From assembly GCA_013036995.1 (NCBI GenBank), contig JAAOXG010000019.1, positions 62,001-126,000 on the forward strand: DNA of 64,000 nucleotides. The letters run 5' to 3'. Made by a program: the position numbers and the translations under genes. Source of the stretch: Lacrimispora defluvii (lineage in GTDB: Bacteria > Bacillota > Clostridia > Lachnospirales > Lachnospiraceae). This document shows, one piece after another, positions 54,887-63,954 of this stretch (position 1 is its first letter; each line of letters opens with the position of its first letter). The notes under the pieces were generated by a model. That model ran no database searches. It was not told the origin of the DNA and was given only the letters and a program-made list of their open reading frames with translations.

Positions 54887-56104
54887 TTATGACCGGTACA
54901 GGTAAAGGGGTCTGCCATCCTTTATAATCCTGTCTGGCTCACCCTGAATTAAAGGCAGGGCATAGGTAAGAAAATCTTCTGTAACATTGGTGCCATGATC
55001 GCAGATCCAATGGGATGGAAATAGCTTTTCTTTGTTGCATACTTCATTTACATCAACTGTAACGCATTGGATCTGATAGGGGAAATCAGAAATACGCTTA
55101 AAGGCGATCATAATACCTGTGGCTCCGTTTAAGGAAGCTTTGATTCCTTCCCTGCCGGCTGCATCCGCCTCTTCGATATCAGTTGCCGATGCAAGCATGC
55201 CGCTGCAGCGCTGATTTACGTTAAGCTCTATAGAACGAACCTTTACACCAAAGCGATTGCGGACAAAATTCTCTAACATTTTACCGCTTCCGGTCAGCAT
55301 CTTGTGTCCAAATGTATCGGTACGGACTTCGTCTGCGTACTCACAGATAAATTTTCCATTTGCATCAGAAATTCCTTCAGAGATGCAGACAATAATGGAA
55401 CTTTTTTTAGACAAAGCCTTTTCTACATCGTCTGCAAATTGTTCAAATTCAAAGGCAGCTTCCGGAAGATAAATCAGGACAGGATTATCTCCTTCAAATT
55501 TTCTTGCAAGTGAACTGGCAGCGGTGAGCCAGCCTGCATGACGCCCCATGAGTTCAACAATCGTCACAGATTTTTGCTGATAAACACAGGAATCCAAAAC
55601 AATTTCCCGTACCGTGTCAGCCACATATTTTGCAGCACTTCCAAAACCTGGAGTGTGATCGGTATGAATCAGATCATTATCAATGGTCTTAGGAATACCG
55701 ATAAATTTGATGCTGCTTTTGTGATGAGAAGCGTACCGGGAAAGCTTGCTTACGGTATCCATGGAATCATTACCGCCAATATAAAAGAAATAACCGATCT
55801 CCATTGCACGGAATTTTTCAAACAGTGCAGGGTAGAATGGTGATGACAAATCATCGGGCAGTTTATAACGGCAGGAGCCAAGGTATGCCGCTGGTGTCAG
55901 CTTCAGCAGCTCCAGTTCCTCCTGCGTTAAATCATTGGTCAGATCCATATAATTCCCGGACATGAAGCCTTCTATGCCATTGATCATGCCGTAAACCCGG
56001 CCGATCTCTTCGTGAGCCATTCCCTCTATTATAACGCCGTAAAGGCTTGCATTAATCACAGCGGTTGGTCCGCCGGATTGTCCTACGATTACATTTTTCT
56101 TCAT
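54887..56104 (-). CDS. 6-phosphofructokinase, probably PPi-dependent
   Basis: About 405 residues. Phosphofructokinase fold: GQSGGPTAVINASLYGVIIE, GGNDSMDTVSKL, PKTIDNDLIHTDHTPGFGSA, MGRHAGWLTAASSLAR. The Lys in PKTIDND and absence of the ATP-type GGDGS glycine argue for a pyrophosphate-type enzyme, acting in glycolysis. ATG 56104 has GGAGG. It stands alone with a strong terminator. Confidence 0.85.
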   Translation of the reverse strand: MKKNVIVGQSGGPTAVINASLYGVIIEGMAHEEIGRVYGMINGIEGFMSGNYMDLTNDLTQEELELLKLTPAAYLGSCRYKLPDDLSSPFYPALFEKFRAMEIGYFFYIGGNDSMDTVSKLSRYASHHKSSIKFIGIPKTIDNDLIHTDHTPGFGSAAKYVADTVREIVLDSCVYQQKSVTIVELMGRHAGWLTAASSLARKFEGDNPVLIYLPEAAFEFEQFADDVEKALSKKSSIIVCISEGISDANGKFICEYADEVRTDTFGHKMLTGSGKMLENFVRNRFGVKVRSIELNVNQRCSGMLASATDIEEADAAGREGIKASLNGATGIMIAFKRISDFPYQIQCVTVDVNEVCNKEKLFPSHWICDHGTNVTEDFLTYALPLIQGEPDRIIKDGRPLYLYRS

Positions 56105-56245
56105 GTATAATTTCCTCCAAATCTGCATATGCCAGGTGCACGTTTCCTATTCTATAATAGAAACTACATCTTTGCAACCCAATTTAAAGGATATAAGGGA
56201 ATTGGAAAGGAATGGTAATGGAAAAAAGAGGATAAAAAGGGAGGA

Positions 56246-56271
56246 GCCGGTGAAATGTGGGTTTCACCGGC
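56246..56271. repeat. 10-bp inverted repeat in a gene-poor gap
   Basis: GCCGGTGAAA and TTTCACCGGC. Between phosphofructokinase and the glycosyltransferase there are over 400 bp (56129-56570), AT-rich, where I see no gene. Confidence 0.5.
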
Positions 56272-56570
56272 GAGTTATGAAAAAAAGTTTTATAAAACAA
56301 GTTTGGAGTAGTTCTTGTTTCTATAACTTAGTATATAGGAGAGATGTGAAGTAAGTTTGTAGAAGATGTAAATAATTTTTGTACGGCTTGTGAAAAATGT
56401 GTGAATGAATAATGGTGGTGTTTTATAAGCGATTATAGCTGATATATGTATATTAGCTGTTTATAGATGAATAAATATTAATGAAGTAGCAATTGATTTT
56501 CTTATTTCATATAATTTTAGTAGTTACTGTTAAGATTCCGTGCGCCAGATGGCAAAGAGGACTATTAAAT

Positions 56571-57551
56571 ATGAAATATAAGGTAGCAATTTATTGTGAC
56601 AAGCTTTATGCAGGCGATATTTTATGGGGATTTACTGCAGCTGGTCATGAAGCGCAAATAATAACACCGACTTCTATAGAAAATTTTGATAAATTAATGG
56701 AAATAATAAATCCTGATTTATTAATTCTTTCCTCCTATATGGGTTATTTTCAACATTCTATGCTTAATCATATCGGTTCCAGAAATTTACCAAATTATAA
56801 GTGTGTTTGCTGGGATACCGAAGGAGTTGGCCAATTCGATTTACAGATGACAGGTTTTGAATTATCAAAGCCCGATATGATATTTTCCATTTGTCCTGAA
56901 ATGCTTGAAAAGCTTAAAAGTAAAAGTATTCCCTGTGAGAGACTTGATTTTGCTTTTAATCCTACCATTCATTATCCTAAATCAACTTCTGTAAATGAAA
57001 ATAATGCGATTAGCTTAGTTGGAAATGCATGGTTATGGTATTCAAATCATTATCCTGCGCATTTCCGCTATAGTAAAGCAATTCCTACTATATTAAAACC
57101 TTTAATTGAAAATAATTATAAAATAGATTTTTATGGTACTACAGAATATAAGCAGGTTATAAAAAATTTTCTAAATCTAGATGTACCAATTGAATGGTTC
57201 AAAGGCACTATTCCCTATGAGAAGACCTGCGATATATATAATAATTCCTTTATAAATCTAATCACACAAAATCATGATCAAACTATAACAAGACGTACCT
57301 TTGAAATTTTAGGCTCCGGAGGTTTCGGGCTTACTTGTTATAATAATGCTATAAAAAATATGTTTGGAGATAGCGGTGCACTAGCAATTGCTAATACTTC
57401 TGATGAGACTCTTGAATTATTGGAATATTATAGAAAAAACATAGATGAATATATAAAGGTTCGTAAAAATGCTGTTATAAGCGTACAAAATCACACTTAT
57501 AAAGAAAGAGCTGAAGAAATTATCAATAAGATATTTATAACAGCGAAATAG
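56571..57551 (+). CDS. CgeB-like glycosyltransferase
   Basis: About 326 residues, AT-rich gene. Resembles the CgeB/DUF3880 spore-maturation glycosyltransferase group: N-terminal MKYKVAIYCDKLYAGDILWG, then NPDLLILSSYMGYF and a C-terminal NSFINLITQNHDQTITRRTFEILGSGGFGLTC. ATG 56571 has AGAGGA upstream; the longer frame lacks a site. Likely decorates the spore or cell surface. Function by family only. Confidence 0.75.
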   Translation: MKYKVAIYCDKLYAGDILWGFTAAGHEAQIITPTSIENFDKLMEIINPDLLILSSYMGYFQHSMLNHIGSRNLPNYKCVCWDTEGVGQFDLQMTGFELSKPDMIFSICPEMLEKLKSKSIPCERLDFAFNPTIHYPKSTSVNENNAISLVGNAWLWYSNHYPAHFRYSKAIPTILKPLIENNYKIDFYGTTEYKQVIKNFLNLDVPIEWFKGTIPYEKTCDIYNNSFINLITQNHDQTITRRTFEILGSGGFGLTCYNNAIKNMFGDSGALAIANTSDETLELLEYYRKNIDEYIKVRKNAVISVQNHTYKERAEEIINKIFITAK

Positions 57552-57734
57552 ATGAAACGAATCAAAAGTCCCATGAAAACCGGGCTGAACTGGGCAGTCA
57601 CGACATTAATTTTTTCAGTTGTGCCAATCAAAATTCCGGGTCTCACAAGCGCTCCGCCGTACATTAAACGGCTGGGCGCATTTTTCGTGGTTGTATTATC
57701 TGAAGAATTTAGTAAGGTAAAAAAAATATTATGA
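57552..57734 (+). CDS. short ORF, possible remnant
   Basis: A 60-residue ORF directly after the glycosyltransferase stop; base composition is less AT-rich than its neighbours. It has no ribosome site and no recognised domain. The opposite strand also reads as plausible protein over 100 bp (YGGALVRPGILIGTTEKINV), so this may be a gene fragment. Confidence 0.25.
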   Translation: MKRIKSPMKTGLNWAVTTLIFSVVPIKIPGLTSAPPYIKRLGAFFVVVLSEEFSKVKKIL

Positions 57735-57773
57735 TATAATGGAATATAAATTTGAGTAATAGGGGGCTGTACT

Positions 57774-58412
57774 ATGAAAAGGTATCATTTAACAATATTT
57801 TTGGCTTTTGTAATTATTTTAATGGCGGGCTGTTCAAAAGATGACCAGATAATGCAAAATTTTGAGGCTGATAAAGGTGTAAGAATTTATGAAGGTGATA
57901 AGAGAGTAATATTTAATTTGAGTACTTTGCCTTATGATATGGAATACAAAGAGTATATTCTTCAGTTTTTATCATGCGAACTGTATCAGGAAAAATCTGA
58001 TGACGGTAATTCATATATACCCTACGTAATTGCAAAAGTTAAAATTGAAGGAATAGATGAAGAAACATTACTTTTGTATAATAAAGATTTATATGCTTAT
58101 GGGAATATAAATAATGAAAAAAACGAATTAGCACATAAGGAATTGTCAAAAATATGCGAGATTGATAATGATGGATATCGATATTATGTATTCTCACAGT
58201 GGCTGCTTTCATCTCACGATTATAAATATGATTTTTCAGAATCTATTTATGATGTAGGATTTTTAATCCTTCAAGGTGAAGATTATAGGGCTTTGCATTT
58301 TATTTATAACGGATTTTCAGATTCAAATGTAAAAAATTTAAAAGAACTGGATGAAGAAGCCTGGCGAGCAATCAAACAAAAACAACTTAAATCAAGCAAA
58401 AATAACTTATAG
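57774..58412 (+). CDS. putative lipoprotein
   Basis: A 212-residue protein with a lipoprotein signal peptide (basic MKRYHL, hydrophobic stretch, lipobox LMAGC with Cys20). The mature part is charged and rich in Tyr/Asp/Lys, with no recognised domain. Membrane-anchored on the outside. AT-rich like its neighbours. Function unknown. Confidence 0.72.
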   Translation: MKRYHLTIFLAFVIILMAGCSKDDQIMQNFEADKGVRIYEGDKRVIFNLSTLPYDMEYKEYILQFLSCELYQEKSDDGNSYIPYVIAKVKIEGIDEETLLLYNKDLYAYGNINNEKNELAHKELSKICEIDNDGYRYYVFSQWLLSSHDYKYDFSESIYDVGFLILQGEDYRALHFIYNGFSDSNVKNLKELDEEAWRAIKQKQLKSSKNNL

Positions 58413-58493
58413 TTCTTTGTTAATTGATTATTGATTGTAAGCGTGATATAATAAAAAGAACACCAGTTCTTTATTGGAGAAGGAGATTATATA

Positions 58494-58856
58494 ATGATTA
58501 GAAGAATGCCAACCCATTGTGGGGATGAAACTTGTTCGTCATGTGTCGTTGCAGGAGATTACATTTTCCTGGCACACCATGGAGGTGGACAAGACAAAGA
58601 GGATATTATTTACCAAATGAGAAACACGTTCGAAGGAATGAAGAAAACGCTTGCTTCTGTTAATGCAACTCTTGATGATATGGTTCAGATAAATCTTTAC
58701 CTCAGAGATATTTCGGATTTTAGGGTGGCAGCTGATGTTTTTTTAGAATACTTTAAGAATGGGGCACCTGCAAGAATGACAACAACAACGGAATTTGTTG
58801 GCAAGAATTGTTTGTGCCAAATGGATGGGATTGCATATAAAAATTGCAGTAATTAA
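58494..58856 (+). CDS. RidA-family protein
   Basis: A 120-residue YjgF/YER057c/UK114-type protein; RidA deaminates reactive enamines. Family pattern: VVAGDYIFLAHHGG, QMRNTFEGMKKTLASVNATL, DMVQINLYLRD and the substrate-contacting Arg in PARMTTTTEFVG. GGAGAAGGAG site. Stands alone. Confidence 0.88.
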   Translation: MIRRMPTHCGDETCSSCVVAGDYIFLAHHGGGQDKEDIIYQMRNTFEGMKKTLASVNATLDDMVQINLYLRDISDFRVAADVFLEYFKNGAPARMTTTTEFVGKNCLCQMDGIAYKNCSN

Positions 58857-58984
58857 ATTATTTATATAGCTAACATCAGTCTGGGCATGCATAATGTGAT
58901 TCCTCGCTTTTATCAAAGCACCCGTGTATAATTTTATTTTGTATTGTCAATCCTAATTTCATTATTATGAGAGAAGGTAGTAAT

Positions 58985-60118
58985 ATGAAAGCAATTGTTT
59001 ATGAGGGTGTGAAGCAGGTTAATGTGGCTAAAGTAGATGATCCCAAGATTGAAAAAGCAGATGATCTTATTTTAAAAGTTACTTCCACTGCAATTTGTGG
59101 ATCGGATTTGCATTTAATACATGGCATGATTCCCAATATGCCACATGGATTTATTTTAGGACATGAGACTATGGGTATAGTGGAAGAAACGGGTAAAGAA
59201 GTAACAAAAATAAAAAAGGGAGATAGGATAATTGTCCCATTTCCAGTTTCTTGTGGTCATTGCTGGTTTTGCAAACATGATTTATGGAGTCAATGCGATA
59301 ATTCCAATCCTAATGGTGAAGCAGGTGGAATATTTGGATACAGTAATACTTATGGTGGGTATGATGGTGGTCAGGCTGAATATCTCAGAGTACCCTATTC
59401 AAATGTAGGCCCAACAATAGTACCGGAAGAACTTTCAGATGAACAGGTGTTATTTTTAACAGATATATTGCCAACATCTTATTGGGGGATAGATATTAGC
59501 GGCATGAAAAAAGATGATACTGTTGTTATATTAGGATGTGGCCCTGTAGGGCTTTTGTCTATAAAATGGGCTGCCTTTATGGGTGCCAGGCGAATTATTG
59601 CCGTAGATAATGTTGACTACAGATTAAAACATGCAAGGCTGTATGGTGTAGAAACTCTGAATTTTGAAGAGTATGATAATACAGGAGAGCATATTAAGGA
59701 AATTACACATGGCGGAGCAGATGTAGTTATTGATTGCGTAGGTATGGATGGTAAGAAGAGCACATTTGAAAAGGTAGAAACAGTACTTAAGCTACAAGGA
59801 GGATCTAAATCAGCAATTGAAATAGCTTCCCAGTCAGTTAGAAAAGGAGGTACTGTTGTTTTAGTCGGCGTCTATGGTTCTAAATATAATATGTTTCCTC
59901 TTGGTGATTTCTTCTCTAGAAATATCACACTAAAAATGGGACAGTGCCCTGCCCACGCATATGTTGACCGTATAATGAATCTTATTAAATCAGAAAAATT
60001 TGATGCTACAGATATTATAACCCATCGACTTCCTTTGAGTGAGGGCAAGAAAGCTTATGAATTTTTTGATAAAAAAATAGATAACTGCATTAAAGTTATA
60101 CTAAAACCAGGCTTATAG
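58985..60118 (+). CDS. zinc-dependent alcohol dehydrogenase family protein
   Basis: About 377 residues, MDR superfamily. Catalytic-zinc segment TAICGSDLHLIHG and GHETMG; structural-zinc cysteines in CGHCWFCKHDLWSQC; Rossmann motif GCGPVGLLSIKWA with VDNVDYRLKHARL. Oxidises an alcohol or threonine-like substrate with NAD(P). ATG 58985 has AGAGAAGG upstream. Substrate not deduced. Confidence 0.9.
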   Translation: MKAIVYEGVKQVNVAKVDDPKIEKADDLILKVTSTAICGSDLHLIHGMIPNMPHGFILGHETMGIVEETGKEVTKIKKGDRIIVPFPVSCGHCWFCKHDLWSQCDNSNPNGEAGGIFGYSNTYGGYDGGQAEYLRVPYSNVGPTIVPEELSDEQVLFLTDILPTSYWGIDISGMKKDDTVVILGCGPVGLLSIKWAAFMGARRIIAVDNVDYRLKHARLYGVETLNFEEYDNTGEHIKEITHGGADVVIDCVGMDGKKSTFEKVETVLKLQGGSKSAIEIASQSVRKGGTVVLVGVYGSKYNMFPLGDFFSRNITLKMGQCPAHAYVDRIMNLIKSEKFDATDIITHRLPLSEGKKAYEFFDKKIDNCIKVILKPGL

Positions 60119-60157
60119 TGTTTTTATAATGCCAGGCAAAATAATTCGATAAAAATA

Positions 60158-60179
60158 TACCGGGGTTTATACCCCGGTA
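60158..60179. terminator. bidirectional terminator between converging genes
   Basis: TACCGGGGT (60158-60166) with ACCCCGGTA (60171-60179), A-rich/T-rich flanks on both sides. Confidence 0.75.
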
Positions 60180-60201
60180 AAAAAATAACTTAATCACTTC
60201 T

Positions 60202-60417
60202 TTACCCGTGGAAAAGCATACCACATTCTTCACAATATAACCAAGTGACTTTATTTCTAATATTATTTGGCGTTTTAATTCTCCTCGCATTCGCTTTATC
60301 ATATCCACAAATAGGGCATATAAATTCAGTTTCTCCATACCAATCTATTTTCTCTAAGGCATTTAGACCGGTCTCAAGAAAAGTTAAGCATTCATTATTT
60401 TCACAATTATTTAGCAT
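60202..60417 (-). CDS. small zinc-ribbon protein
   Basis: A 71-residue protein with CPICGYDKAN and YCEECGMLFHG, a four-cysteine zinc ribbon at its C-terminal half, preceded by a helix with ECLTFLETGL. GGAG-like site before ATG. Function unknown. The nearby longer frame at 60338 is a shadow. Confidence 0.7.
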   Translation of the reverse strand: MLNNCENNECLTFLETGLNALEKIDWYGETEFICPICGYDKANARRIKTPNNIRNKVTWLYCEECGMLFHG

Positions 60418-60542
60418 TAGTTTGACTCCTTAGCAAAATATAGTAAAATTTGTCTTTCTATAGTATATCATAATTCCTGTTAATATGCAAACATTTGTTC
60501 GAATACATTAATAAATTATAGCAATTGGCGCCTGATCATAGT

Positions 60543-61826
60543 TTAAAGCTTTATGATGTGGTATAGAGTATTAATAACAAACCACATTTGTGCGTCAAAC
60601 TTCATTATGGTCCAAAGAGATAGACCCTGGAGATTGAATTCCGTAACCAGCATGGATCGTGCGTCAAAACTTCTTGCGTCTTTAAACCATATGACGTGTA
60701 AAGTTCCATCACTATCTTTATAGTAGAAATAGGGAGATTGTGCAGGTTCATTAAATTGTATTATTATATTGTTATTTGATGCCATTTGAACCGCATCATT
60801 ATTGGTTACTACTGTGGCCCCTGTAGCTCCAGGTATATAAGGAAGTGGCCAATCATAGCCAACTGTAGTGATTCCGAGAAATATTTTTTCAGATGGAATA
60901 ATACTCACTGCATAATTTAATAATTCGGTCAGTATATTAACGGGAAAAACCGAGCTTGGATATCCGAATGTTCTTGCCCAATCATATGAAGCAAATATAA
61001 CCCCATCAACAAATTCTGATAATTTTGAATAGTCCAGCCTTTCCAGTGTAATGCCAGAATTATCAATGTTGATGACTGGTGTTATAGTAACCAGTATTCT
61101 ATAACCTTCTGAGCGGAATATTTCAGAAGCTTTCTTTAAATACTCTGAAAGGTTGTTAATGTTGTCATAATTAATATCTTCAATATATATGTTTATACCA
61201 TAGTATCCTTTTGCTTTTAATATTTGAAGAGAGTTTTCAATTAAGCGGTCTTGTATGGAGGGATTATTTAAAATATTATAGTTCACTTCACGATTAACCA
61301 ATCCATCAGCTGTGATGGTCGAAACAAACATGATTGGTGCAACACCATAAGAAATTGCAAGTTGGATTAGTTCAGTATCGTCTGCAGCAGGGATTATTTC
61401 CCCCTCTTGTGTAGCTCTATAATTAAATATTGTTAGGTATGTTAGAAAAGGAAGAGTTTTTATTAAAACTGATTTATCTATATAAGAAAAAATATATCCG
61501 CTGGTAGCTACGGCTCTTGTTCTGTTTGTTTGGTACTTTATAACAATTATTTCACCTGCATGGAGATATTCCTGATCTGAAAGATAGGGATTATTCCTTA
61601 TAATTTCCATGGGTGAAACATTGTATAATACTGCAATACTCTCCAAAGAATCTCCAGGCTGGATTTTGTAGGTGATTTCAGGCTGTACTATTAATATGGT
61701 TTGGCCAATTGCCAAATTTTCCGGATTTGTGATACCGTTTTCCATTATTAATCTTTCAGCAGAGATCTTATAATATTCTGATATTGAATTAATGGTTTCA
61801 CCGGACTGAACGACGTGTATGATCAT
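60543..61826 (-). CDS. LysM / GH18-fold (YaaH/SleL-like) protein with degenerate active site
   Basis: A 427-residue protein. Two N-terminal LysM repeats (VVQSGETINSISEYYKISAE and IQPGDSLESIAVLYNVSPME) precede a GH18 fold domain (about 110-420). The usual DxxDxDxE motif reads YGINIYIE here, keeping only the final Glu. Spore cortex-lytic and spore-coat proteins of this type are common in sporeformers. GGTGA site. Confidence 0.85.
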   Translation of the reverse strand: MIIHVVQSGETINSISEYYKISAERLIMENGITNPENLAIGQTILIVQPEITYKIQPGDSLESIAVLYNVSPMEIIRNNPYLSDQEYLHAGEIIVIKYQTNRTRAVATSGYIFSYIDKSVLIKTLPFLTYLTIFNYRATQEGEIIPAADDTELIQLAISYGVAPIMFVSTITADGLVNREVNYNILNNPSIQDRLIENSLQILKAKGYYGINIYIEDINYDNINNLSEYLKKASEIFRSEGYRILVTITPVINIDNSGITLERLDYSKLSEFVDGVIFASYDWARTFGYPSSVFPVNILTELLNYAVSIIPSEKIFLGITTVGYDWPLPYIPGATGATVVTNNDAVQMASNNNIIIQFNEPAQSPYFYYKDSDGTLHVIWFKDARSFDARSMLVTEFNLQGLSLWTIMKFDAQMWFVINTLYHIIKL

Positions 61827-62010
61827 AGTTCACCTCAAATGATACAATTAATGAAATTATATGCTGTCCTAATCTCTTTTTATGATATAATAAATAATGT
61901 GACTATTTAAGTAAAGAATAATTGAAATAAAAACGATATCAAAAAAGCTTCAAGACTGATGGAGGAGTATCCTCTACCAGCATGTATTCAAAATAAATTA
62001 AGAAAGCAGA

Positions 62011-62592
62011 ATGGATAGTTTTATGAATTATATGGGAGATTCCGCCTGGTGGAGAGACCGGTTTAAAAGCAGAAAGCTGGAAATTATGAGTCATGAAAAA
62101 TGCCTGGAAGAGGATATGTCTTATTTTCCTTTAAAAGGGAAAATTCTTGATATTGCCTGTGGAGATGGAAGAAATTCCATCTATCTGGCTCGTTTGGGCT
62201 ATGAGGTACTTGCCGTTGATTTTTGTAAAGAAGCGATAAACCGGTTGACCTACTTTGCTAATAAGGAAAATCTGAAAATCAGAACCAGGATAGTAGATCT
62301 GTCACAAGACAGCTTAAATACATTAGAGGAAAAGTTTGACGGGATTATAATCAATCATTATAAACCAACGCCGCGGCTGTTAAAAGATTTTGAGGATATA
62401 CAGAATAAAAATGGATTGCTGTGGTTAAATGGTTTTCGAACAATTCCATTTGATAACCCAGATGTAAAAGAGAGTGATATTATGCTGGATGAGGAATTTG
62501 AATTATTGGATAAGAATGTACTTTTAGACAAAAAAATTTATGAAATTAATCAAAGAGAATTTGTCAGATATTTATGGCGTATTCAGCTGTAA
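62011..62592 (+). CDS. class I SAM-dependent methyltransferase (TehB-like)
   Basis: A 193-residue methyltransferase: LKGKILDIACGDGRNSIYLA (SAM motif I), YEVLAVDFCKEAINRLTYFA, and FDGIIINHY. Soluble, single domain. The substrate is unknown (small molecules likely). Start at ATG 62011 without a strong site. Confidence 0.85.
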   Translation: MDSFMNYMGDSAWWRDRFKSRKLEIMSHEKCLEEDMSYFPLKGKILDIACGDGRNSIYLARLGYEVLAVDFCKEAINRLTYFANKENLKIRTRIVDLSQDSLNTLEEKFDGIIINHYKPTPRLLKDFEDIQNKNGLLWLNGFRTIPFDNPDVKESDIMLDEEFELLDKNVLLDKKIYEINQREFVRYLWRIQL

Positions 62593-62627
62593 TACTGGAG
62601 TTGATATTTCCTATTTAGTTATAAAAA

Positions 62628-62652
62628 ACTACTAACTAAGAAAGTTAGTAGT
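62628..62652. terminator. bidirectional terminator between converging genes
   Basis: ACTACTAACT (62628-62637) against AGTTAGTAGT (62643-62652), T run on the minus strand and TTT on the plus strand. Confidence 0.75.
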
Positions 62653-62695
62653 TTCAGACTGTAGACCTAAAAATATAAGCGGGCTGTAAATTAGA

Positions 62696-62917
62696 TTATT
62701 GTTCCAAAGATTGTCCTGTTATTTCGCACCCAACCGTTTCAATACAGGACTTTATTAAATTTTCATCTGCTGATTGATTGTATCCAACCTCAATAGAGCC
62801 TCGCGCTACATCTATATTTACCATAGATACTCCGTTAATTTTATCTAATGCATTTTTAAGCTGGGTTTTGATTTCGGAATTCTGTATTCCTGATGTTTCA
62901 TAATGAATTCTATTCAT
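62696..62917 (-). CDS. HMA-like domain protein lacking the CxxC site
   Basis: A 73-residue ferredoxin-like HMA fold (MNRIHYETSGIQNSEIKTQL, INGVSMVNIDVARGSIEVGY). It lacks the CxxC metal site between strand 1 and helix 1, so metal transfer is unlikely. It has Cys pairs nearer its C-terminus (SCIETVGCE). AAGGAG site. Possibly a degenerate or adaptor member. Confidence 0.72.
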   Translation of the reverse strand: MNRIHYETSGIQNSEIKTQLKNALDKINGVSMVNIDVARGSIEVGYNQSADENLIKSCIETVGCEITGQSLEQ

Positions 62918-62935
62918 AATAAGCTCCTTGTATTT

Positions 62936-63148
62936 TTAATCATTTTTCTGGACATTTAAGGCGCTTAAGCCTTTCTCATCCTGTCTGATGTCAAAGTTAA
63001 CAGACTCTCCTTCATGAAGATCCTTATTATGAGTCTTTTCTTTTACTTGTGAATGATGTACGAAAACATCCTGACCATCATTGGTTGAGATAAAGCCATA
63101 GCCTCTTTCGTTATCAAACCATTTAACAACACCAGTGTAATTAGACAT
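62936..63148 (-). CDS. cold shock protein
   Basis: A 70-residue CSD protein: VVKWFDNERGYGFIS (RNP1), QDVFVHHSQV (RNP2), and EGESVNFDIRQDEKG. Binds single-stranded nucleic acids and acts as RNA chaperone. The GGGAGGA site is nine bases before ATG. Confidence 0.95.
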   Translation of the reverse strand: MSNYTGVVKWFDNERGYGFISTNDGQDVFVHHSQVKEKTHNKDLHEGESVNFDIRQDEKGLSALNVQKND

Positions 63149-63166
63149 GGTTAAATCCTCCCATCC

Positions 63167-63310
63167 TTATCTTTTAGAATTATCTTCTTTTAAACCAAAT
63201 ACAGCTCTGGCGCTTTCCGCCTGAGGATTGTGATTGATATGCTTGGAATGAAAGGTGCCATCTTCTTTTTTGTGATTGCTAGTGCTTTTCTTAGAATTAT
63301 CTCTGCTCAT
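63167..63310 (-). CDS. 47-residue hydrophilic protein
   Basis: ATG 63310 with GGAG seven bases upstream. Lys/Ser/His/Asn-rich sequence (MSRDNSKKSTSNHKKEDGTF ... ending EDNSKR) with no membrane segment. Ends 19 bp before the cold shock gene and reads toward it, so the two may be co-transcribed. Function unknown. Confidence 0.6.
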   Translation of the reverse strand: MSRDNSKKSTSNHKKEDGTFHSKHINHNPQAESARAVFGLKEDNSKR

Positions 63311-63366
63311 TTTTTTTCTCCTTTTCTTGTTGTCTTTTTTAGTATGCTACAGATGCTAAAATAAAA

Positions 63367-63954
63367 TCATAAGATAAGCCACCATATAATGGTAGCAATT
63401 CCTGCTCCAATCATACAGCAAGTTGTGTCGTTCATAGTATCCACAAGACCGGCTGGTTGAATTGCTTTTTCTGGCATATGATTTACTGAGGCATGAATTT
63501 TCTGCCAACGCTGGGCATTCCCATGTGTGAGACAATCACTTACATATTCAAGGACTTCCCATATTACATGGAGTGTAATGGAAAATGTAAATCCAAACAG
63601 AAGAAATATTATTTTTTTTGAATCGGGATTTATCTTAATTATTGCTGTTCCAAATCCGGTAAATCCAATCCCGGAAAGAAAATGAATGGTCCGGTCCCAC
63701 CACCAGTACCGATCGTAATAACCCAGGCTACTGCCAAGATATAATGCCATTAATAAAACAATCAGGTAGATCATGGTGCTATAGGAATCTATGACTATCC
63801 CCAGAAACCGGTTTGCCATGCCAGGCAGATAAGATAATACAAATACCAATATAAGAGAACCGATAATTTTGTATTTTTTCTTAATTAAATAGAACAATGC
63901 CAAAGCAATTGATAAACAGCGGAAAACAAGCTGAAATAAATTTATAATATGCAT
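63367..63954 (-). CDS. DUF2238-like integral membrane protein
   Basis: A 195-residue membrane protein with about six hydrophobic segments. The YWWWDRTIHFLSGIGFTGFG and HVIWEVLEYVSDCL motifs are typical of the YjdF/DUF2238-type family, with conserved His, Asp and Glu. Function unknown, perhaps lipid- or wall-related. GAGGTGA site at the right edge of the window. Confidence 0.78.
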   Translation of the reverse strand: MHIINLFQLVFRCLSIALALFYLIKKKYKIIGSLILVFVLSYLPGMANRFLGIVIDSYSTMIYLIVLLMALYLGSSLGYYDRYWWWDRTIHFLSGIGFTGFGTAIIKINPDSKKIIFLLFGFTFSITLHVIWEVLEYVSDCLTHGNAQRWQKIHASVNHMPEKAIQPAGLVDTMNDTTCCMIGAGIATIIWWLIL

